This document shows positions 57,671 through 64,000 of a stretch of DNA of 64,000 nt, in pieces. Both the position numbers and the translations under genes were made by a program. The notes under the pieces are model-generated. The model saw nothing but the letters and a program-made list of their open reading frames with translations. It did no database searches and was not told the origin of the DNA. How positions within the stretch are numbered: position 1 is the first letter of the stretch; every line of letters begins with the position of its first letter. The stretch comes from Triplophysa rosa (lineage: Eukaryota; Chordata; Actinopteri; Cypriniformes; Nemacheilidae): positions 21,267,509 through 21,331,508 of the forward strand of contig NC_079900.1 of assembly GCF_024868665.1 (NCBI RefSeq), written 5' to 3'.

Positions 57671-59712
57671 AACATGTTCAGGTTAAGCAACTTTCATTAG
57701 GCTTATATAACCTTAAAATGTAACATATCGGAAGAAAACATGTAGTTTCTCAATCCAACAGTTTCAGTGATATTTTTAAGTTATATGGATGTTTTATGTG
57801 TGGGTTCCCTAAAAAAGAATTTTTGAAATATAACTGGCCAACTTTTTTATCGACTATATTGAGTTTTTAATACCAGAGCATCCTGACGTTAGTCAATGTT
57901 AACTGAAGGAGGATCAAAATGTGTCTTGATAAAAGGAAAATAGGAATGATAGTTTATCAATGGTCCAAATATAGATTTAAAGCTAACTCTCTAATAGCAT
58001 GCCACCAGGAAAGATTTTTTATCAAGCCAACAGCAGAAGACATAAAATATGTTTGCTACATATTTTACATGTTTGTTTGTGTTGATGAAAAATGTTCTTG
58101 ATCATTTGTCATTAAATGATATTTTATACAGCATATGACTCAGATTCCCTGTTGTTTTAAAGATGCACTTCTGTAATAATCATGTTTTTTATGACCTCCG
58201 GCTTCTTTCACCCTAGAACAATTTAGTCTTTTACAATCTTGAGGACATCATGTGACTTTGTAAAAATGTGACTTAACATCATAATGTTATAGAGAAAGAA
58301 TAAAACCATATGTTATATAAGTATGAATACCATGTATAAGTTAACTTTGATGACTAACAACAGATTGAGGTTGACAGATTGAAGTTATTCTTTGTGGTTG
58401 CACACAAATTCTTAAAATCCATGTCTATAATTATAATTAATGAATTCATTAAATGTCTGGTGGTGACCTTGTATCAAACGGTTTTCAAACAAGACAACGT
58501 GGCTTAACAACATTGTTGGATGTTCTAGAAGGCTTCAGGGCTTTTTGCTGTATTATTATCATGTTTCCACAGCACTTTCTTTCGATCCATCTGCTTGTTA
58601 GCTTCTGTCTACACTGCAAGCTTAAAGAAATCCTGTCTTAAAGTCTAAAGGGAACAATAGTTAAAACTTGTGGCCCACAGCTTCACTGTTTTGATATTCG
58701 TGCAGCAGACCCCCTTGTGGTCTATATACTATTAGTCACAACAAGGAAGCGTAAAAAAAATACTTTCAGATGGATGGTTCCATTTATTAGATCAGTGGTT
58801 TTTTGGCACATCTTACATGTGAGGCGGGCGCGGGGACACATAGATGAAACGGCTGGGTGATTTATGAGGACACAGAATTCCTTCACTGTTTATCTGCATT
58901 ATAAAAGTAGACAAATTATACTAAAAAAACGTTTGCATTCAGAGATGAATGTGATAAATTTAATTGAATCGTGATGAAGATCAGGGTTGAGCGAAATTGA
59001 GATTCATGAGTTGGAATAAGAAATGGTGTTCAACTGGAATGACAAAAAGATTAATTAAATGAAAAAAGATAAAATGTATAAAACTGATATCAAAGGTTGA
59101 ATAAATTGGATGTTATTTGGACTATTTGTGTGTGATATAAGAATAGTGTTGTTAGCATCATTTTAAAAGCAAACTTTATTAAAGTCAGTTTTGAGCCTCC
59201 CGTGTGTATTTTGGGTAACAAATGATATTTGCTGAGGTTTCATACAGTCCAGATGATATGTTTAGAAGGCTGTTGCTTATGTAGGAAAGCAAGTCAGATC
59301 ACTAGACTTATGTTTTAGATTTGCAGCCAGAGACCAGATATAAACATCCATTGAAGTGCATTAAGAAGCATGTGTTATTGTGCTATGATCAGTTTCATTG
59401 AAGCCTCTTAATGTTCAAGATGCATAATTGCACCATAATTTATCCTTCTGTCACATCTGTGTAAATGTAGGTCAGCTATTATCAGGTTTATTCAATGCTG
59501 CTGAATAAATGCTTAATATAACATCAGCATTTCTGATTATTCATAAGTAAATGAAGCTTAGTGGACAAAATGTGGAGATAATGTTGGATATTAATTATGT
59601 ACATGCACAACCTTAATTCCTGCACAAAAAAAAAACATAATAAAACGTTCACATACATAATACACGTTCACTGAATTTCACAAAAATCTCCAACAAATAG
59701 TTGAATTAAAAA
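57671..59712. other. No gene seen
   Basis: AT-rich. Short plus-strand frames at 57919-58101 and 58453-58641 have no recognisable domain. Confidence 0.4.
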
Positions 59713-60359
59713 TATAGAGGGTTTCATCTTAACAACATAAACAAAATTTACTGCGCATGCGCACTTTTGTGACCAAACTGAACTTCCGGTACACATTCAC
59801 AAACGATTATTTCTGATAACAATCAAAAGAAACCGAGAAGAACCGTTTTTGAATTTAGACTGCGATACCAATCTCAACCGCTAGATGTCAATGGACCATA
59901 CGGTTTGTTAAATGCGAACAAACTACAGGACCTATTCAACAAATTGTTTATTTAATGAAATGATCATACAACAAAATTCCACAAATCGTTTATTTAATAC
60001 AATTATTGTACAGTAAAATAATAATACAAATTAATATTAACATAATTAAAATAAAATAAATCATTATTTTATTAGTCACTAGCCAAACACAAACTGGAAG
60101 TTAAAGGGTGTCCGATTTCTCTTAGCCGTTGTTGATGTTCAAATCACCAAAACAAACACACCCCTACCCCCATCTTTCGCTTTCGCTTTCGTCAGAGCTT
60201 GGCTCGGCTAATGTCCATCCTGTGCACCTTACTGCTGATTGGCTACAAGGTTGTTTTGGTTCTCGGCCTGACTCAGTTGTCTAAAGCGTAATTCGGAAAT
60301 CGGTTACCCCGCCTTTAACTGGGGATCAGGCGCGCACGCGTCCGATGAAACGACCTATA
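59713..60359. mobile_element. TATAGAC MITE family, long copy with internal insert
   Basis: An inverted copy of the 2702-3175 element: TATAGAGGGTTTCATC at the left and GATGAAACGACCTATA at the right. It has about 200 extra bases near 60104-60320 (TTAAAGGGTGTCCGATTTCT onwards), where the 2702 copy has none. The extra block includes a TTTCGCTTTCGCTTTCG triplet repeat. Confidence 0.7.
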
Positions 60360-61351
60360 CACAGTATATATCCAAATAAATAAACTATAATTTTATTTTC
60401 ATGTTCATGTATCACATTTTTGTTTGTCCTTTTGCATGAATGTTTGTTAGACAAACAACACAATGCAATTTGAACACACACTAGAAATAGCTAAAAATAG
60501 TTTAAAAAGTTATGTAACGCCATAAAACCACTAGAGTTCCAATAAATGATTCAAGGATGTTATTCACACTTCAATTCACACTGTAACGCTTAGCAAGAGA
60601 CTCATAGTCTCATATTGTGATGTATATGTTTCCAAACACACTTTTTCTTTCCTCCCATTGTCACTTATCTAAATAAATATATGATTGTTTAATGAGGGGC
60701 AGAGGTCAAAGGTTAACTTGCGTTACAGTAAAACATTACTTGGGCTGTTTGAATTACTTATCATTTAAAATGACCAAGACACATAATGAAGTACTATATT
60801 TAGATTCTTAAGAATTTCTTCGGTAAATAAAACATTTATCTTGTCAGTCATAGAGTTTTAAATGTACATTCCCACAAAAGCAATGCTAGCTACATTTTTA
60901 AATGTCCTCTTATTTATGGTTTCACTATAAAGAACCTAGTGGTTGGCGCTGACTTAATTTTGCTGGTAGACTATACTGGTCACCCAGCATAAACCACCGA
61001 AATAACCTTTTTTTTAATTGGTCAGCAGCCAAATGTATATAGCTCTGATATTCATACTGAGATTTCCTACATCTTCATTTTATCTCTTAAGGCATTTGAG
61101 ATATTAAACAGATCCGGTTTAGTAATTTTTCAGTCTCGTCTGTGAACCTTCCTTCCTTTCTCTTATCATGTAAGTGCTGTAGTGTTTGAACATGCTTGGT
61201 CGAATAACACTAATGGCATCTGTGTCTTTGGCTCTTGTGACTGAACCCTGGCACCACCAGACATACCTGTATAAAACTGTTCCAGTCAAAGGAGCGGACA
61301 GAGGCCAGGATATTCTGCACATATTCTGTTCAGGTTAAAGCGAGTGGATTG
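60360..61351. other. No gene seen
   Basis: AT-rich; only short frames. Nothing supported. Confidence 0.4.
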
Positions 61352-61921
61352 TGTCATGAATTTCAAGCAGAACCCAGGCGCAGACAGGATGGTGTAAACA
61401 GAAAGCTTTATTATAATACAAACTGAAACAAAAACCCACAATGTGGAAAAATACTTGCAAAAGAAGACTAAAACAAACACCTCTCGCAGGGGAGGGACAA
61501 AAACAGAGGAAGTCCAAACGAAAACTACTAAGACAAAACGGCAGGCAAGAGCAGACTGGAATAATGACAAGGAGACCTCACGGTGCTTGACACACGATGG
61601 ATAAGGGTAGGCACAAAAAGAACCGGCACTGGACAGAGGGAACTGGGGCTTGATAAATAGGGAACACTAACGAGGGAAGTTAACAAGGGGCAGGTGAGGA
61701 GAATGAAACACTAACGGGAAGATTACACGGGGCAGGTGAGGGGAATGAAACACTAATGGGACAATGACGGGAAACAAGGGGCGGGGCCAATGCATGTGAC
61801 AAGAAGACACGTGGCGCAATGTCATAACAAACAGCCACGTGTCTCCACACAAGACGTGGTACTGTCCTGACCCTGTCCACAAAACTAGGAATCTCAAGAC
61901 AAGAAGGACAGGATCATGACA
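61352..61921 (-). mobile_element. Solo LTR (570 bp) with target duplication
   Basis: TGTCATGAATTTCAAGC...AGGATCATGACA, flanked by perfect 5-bp GATTG (61347-61351 and 61922-61926). The inverse polyadenylation-like signal (GCTTTATTATAA near 61406) indicates minus orientation. It contains a short duplicated phrase GGGGCAGGTGAGG(A/G)GAATGA (61688 and 61729). The minus-strand frames here are incidental. Confidence 0.8.
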
Positions 61922-61926
61922 GATTG

Positions 61927-62286
61927 CTCTTCGATCGGCCCATTTAGTCTGAGAGACAACATACAGTTTGGTCCAAGTCTGAGTTTGGTCCAAGAGTGAC
62001 TACAGTACATACATAAGACTGATTGTGTTGTACATCTAGGGCACGCACAAATCTGTTTTCGCACAAAATCCTCCCAAAGCCTATAGATTTCAAGCGTAAA
62101 ATCAAAATGCCTTAAAATAAATTTGCTGCGTTTTTGATATTCCTCGGGGTGTACACAAAGCATTTCTTTTTGAAATCGCATCACGTTGTTTCATAAGAGA
62201 AATGCTGAGCAGTCATTGAAAAACTGATGGAACCTTTACGGATGATTAAACAACAAGAGTCTCCACAGCATCAGCTAAATGTTTAC
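61927..62286. other. No gene seen
   Basis: Spacer between the solo LTR and the Angel-like element, with the phrase TTTGGTCCAAG(T/A)(C/G) present twice. Confidence 0.4.
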
Positions 62287-62607
62287 GGGGTAGTTCACCT
62301 AAAAAAATGAATTTTTTTTTTCATCATTTACTCACCCTTATGTCATCTCATAACTGTATTTTTCTTACGCAAAACACAAAAGAAGATATTTTGAAGAATG
62401 TTGGTGTTGCAAGTCAGCTGTACCCATTGACTTGCACTGTTTTTTGTCTGTACAATAGAAGTCAATGGGTACCACCGTTGTTTGGTTACCAACCTTCTTT
62501 CACATATCTTCCTTTGTGTTCTTCAGAAGAAAGTCATACAGGTTTGAAATGACAAGAGAGGGTGAGTAAATTATGACCGAATTTTCAATCTTGAACTATC
62601 CCTTTAA
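62287..62607. mobile_element. Angel-like foldback MITE, copy at 62.3 kb
   Basis: GGGGTAGTTCACCTAAAAAA at the left (outermost bases lost) and TGAACTATCCCTTTAA at the right, with the internal AAAGAAGATATTTTGAAGAA phrase. The plus-strand frame at 62307-62552 is an artefact of the repeat. Confidence 0.8.
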
Positions 62608-63254
62608 AGCAAACATCACTATTACCGTGTTACTATCGTTACAGGGATGTTTTGTATGTGTTTTCTGTCTTACAGAGGTGGAAGCTTCTGACAAAATGAC
62701 CTATTGAAACTATAAAGGCGCAGGCAGTTCCCAATGTTGCGATCAATGAGCCAATCAGCTAGCACACGAGTGTGAGAGGTCTAACCATGACCCACCTCCA
62801 CCCCCGGCTCCACCTGTCTAGATCTGTTTATGGGGGATATTGTGTCTGACATTGCAGCAGCATCACTTGAGTATTCATAGCAGAATGTGTGTATTAGCAG
62901 TATCAAGTCTTCATACTTTCCCTGCACAGCACAAGCACAAGCAGATCAAGTTAAGACCAGACAGAATACATGGACATGTCAACATGCTAAAATGTTTCCC
63001 GAGAGTTGTCATGACCGAAATGTATTTAGGGTTTTTGAATTTCTGTGTATGTGAATTTGTGAATGAAGATGGAATATTCACTGATTTAAAAGCTTCTCAC
63101 GTCAGTTTGCACAGTCCATCTGAAATATTTCAGATCGTTTGCACTGTTAGAAGTTTAACTTTGTCACAGATGTGTGGCCAGTAAAACTTGAGATTAGATG
63201 GACAAGCACTCCATATCATTCAGTTAAAATGTTTAATCCTTTCAGAGCCTGTGG
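62608..63254. other. No gene seen
   Basis: The plus-strand frame at 62840-63184 (114 codons) shows no domain I recognise. Confidence that it is not coding is moderate only. Confidence 0.4.
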
Positions 63255-63410
63255 TGATGTGGGGAGCGCTCCAGACATGTAGCGCAAATGCACTTCGGGT
63301 GACCCGAGTCTCGGCTCGTGGTCCTTTCCCAATCCTCCTGCCCTCTCTCCTCCCCATCGCTTCCTGTCTGTCTCAATACTATAGGGAAAAGCCCCCCCAA
63401 AAATGTTGAA
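63255..63410. repeat. Probable interspersed-repeat 3' tail
   Basis: CTCGTGGTCCTTTCCCAATC, CTCTCCTCCCCATCGCTTCC and TGTCTGTCTC form a C/T-rich phrase series that is common in fish interspersed repeats, ending in AAAAGCCCCCC. The class is not assigned. Confidence 0.4.
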
Positions 63411-63897
63411 ATTCTACACGGATATAACTTTTCTCATTTGGTACAGAGAACTTGATATAGTTCTTCAAAGTGTGCAGCTTATTGAGAAGATTTGTGGCAT
63501 TAAGTGAGATGGTTTATGATTTCACTGGCAGATGGTAAAACAGACCTTTTGACTTGAGCTTTTGGATAGTACCCACCTAAATCAGCACTTTATTTGTGTA
63601 GCAATGTTTAGGAATAAATCGAGCTAATTTCTCTGTCCATATCACATCTCAACCTGTTTCATTACTCTTTTCGGACTCTGATGAAAGGGTAAATCAGATC
63701 ACCAGGTCTCAGTTTCATACAATTAGAATCAGTGATGATAGATCTGTGTGGTGATACTAGAAAAATGACCTCAAATGAAATTGCAATGCATTAAATTGTC
63801 TGATAAATAAATCGAATAATCGAGTTAAATAACTCGAGTCAGCAGGACCATTCAGAAACATAAACGAGCTGTACATTTGATAAACCTGTTCATGCTA
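63411..63897. other. No gene seen
   Basis: AT-rich; nothing supported. Confidence 0.4.
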
Positions 63898-64000
63898 CAC
63901 TGTAAAAATGTTTGTTTTTTTCAACTTAAAAAAGTGAGTGTTCGTGCTGCCTTAAAAGTTTAAGTTCAGTAAACTTGTAGTGTTAAGTTGTCTGAACTAA
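63898..64000. repeat. CACTGTAAAA-type repeat, cut by window end
   Basis: Starts CACTGTAAAAATGTTTG and continues with TTTAAGTTCAGTAAACTTGT-type phrases, a common zebrafish repeat. It runs off the right edge. Confidence 0.5.

Noticed and set aside
62840..63184. 114-codon plus-strand frame
   Set aside because: No recognisable domain, a repeat follows just downstream and no splice structure was seen. Kept as unassigned sequence.
1..64000. tRNA genes
   Set aside because: No cloverleaf-compatible A-box and B-box pair was found on reading either strand. A dedicated scan would be needed to exclude them fully.

Overview
The window looks like a transposon-dense, apparently gene-free stretch of a cyprinid-type teleost genome. 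I infer this from repeats that I recognise from zebrafish and carp-like fish: a DIRS-type retroelement remnant, a 5S-rRNA-derived SINE (SINE3 type), Angel-like foldback MITEs, hAT-type elements with 8-bp target duplications, Ty3/gypsy-like LTRs with TG...CA ends, and many short TTAA-bounded inverted-repeat elements. The species cannot be named from this. No conserved host protein-coding gene, tRNA gene or CRISPR array can be supported. Open frames are short and mostly lie in repeats. The window is probably intergenic or deep intronic.

Layout. 0.46-2.6 kb: minus-strand DIRS-like remnant with a broken gag joined to the end of the RT-RNase H region. 2.7-3.8 kb: two MITEs. 3.92-5.84 kb: a complete non-autonomous LTR element (two LTRs, polypurine tract, 5-bp target duplication) whose interior is made of minisatellites. 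5.9-21.2 kb: scattered MITEs, often nested, a solo LTR with target duplication inside a foldback element (8.5-9.3 kb), a second probable solo LTR (13.5 kb), a compound CT/CA microsatellite (17.3 kb), a TTAA MITE (18.8 kb) and a full SINE3-type element (20.0 kb).

The dominant structure is a direct tandem duplication of about 16.87 kb: unit 1 is 21425-38293 and unit 2 is 38294-55157. The copies differ by roughly 30 substitutions that I could find by eye and one 5-bp indel, so they are about 99.8% identical. The right breakpoint cuts a TTAA MITE that is intact only after unit 2. The left breakpoint cuts a GC-rich block that is complete only before unit 1. Each unit carries the same nest: an hAT-type element inserted into a second hAT-type element of the same terminal family, itself inserted into an Angel-like MITE. 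Each unit also carries further TTAA MITEs, a palindromic element, a CG-dinucleotide run and a minus-strand solo LTR of the same family as the element at 3.9 kb.

55.2-64 kb returns to single-copy sequence with more MITEs, a 570-bp solo LTR (61.35-61.92 kb) and an Angel-like copy. There is no pathway or operon to reconstruct. What the sequence shows is a layered history of insertions followed by a very recent large duplication, or else an assembly-level duplication of one locus. I found no convincing undescribed biological system. The duplication and the minisatellite-carrying LTR element are the strongest leads.
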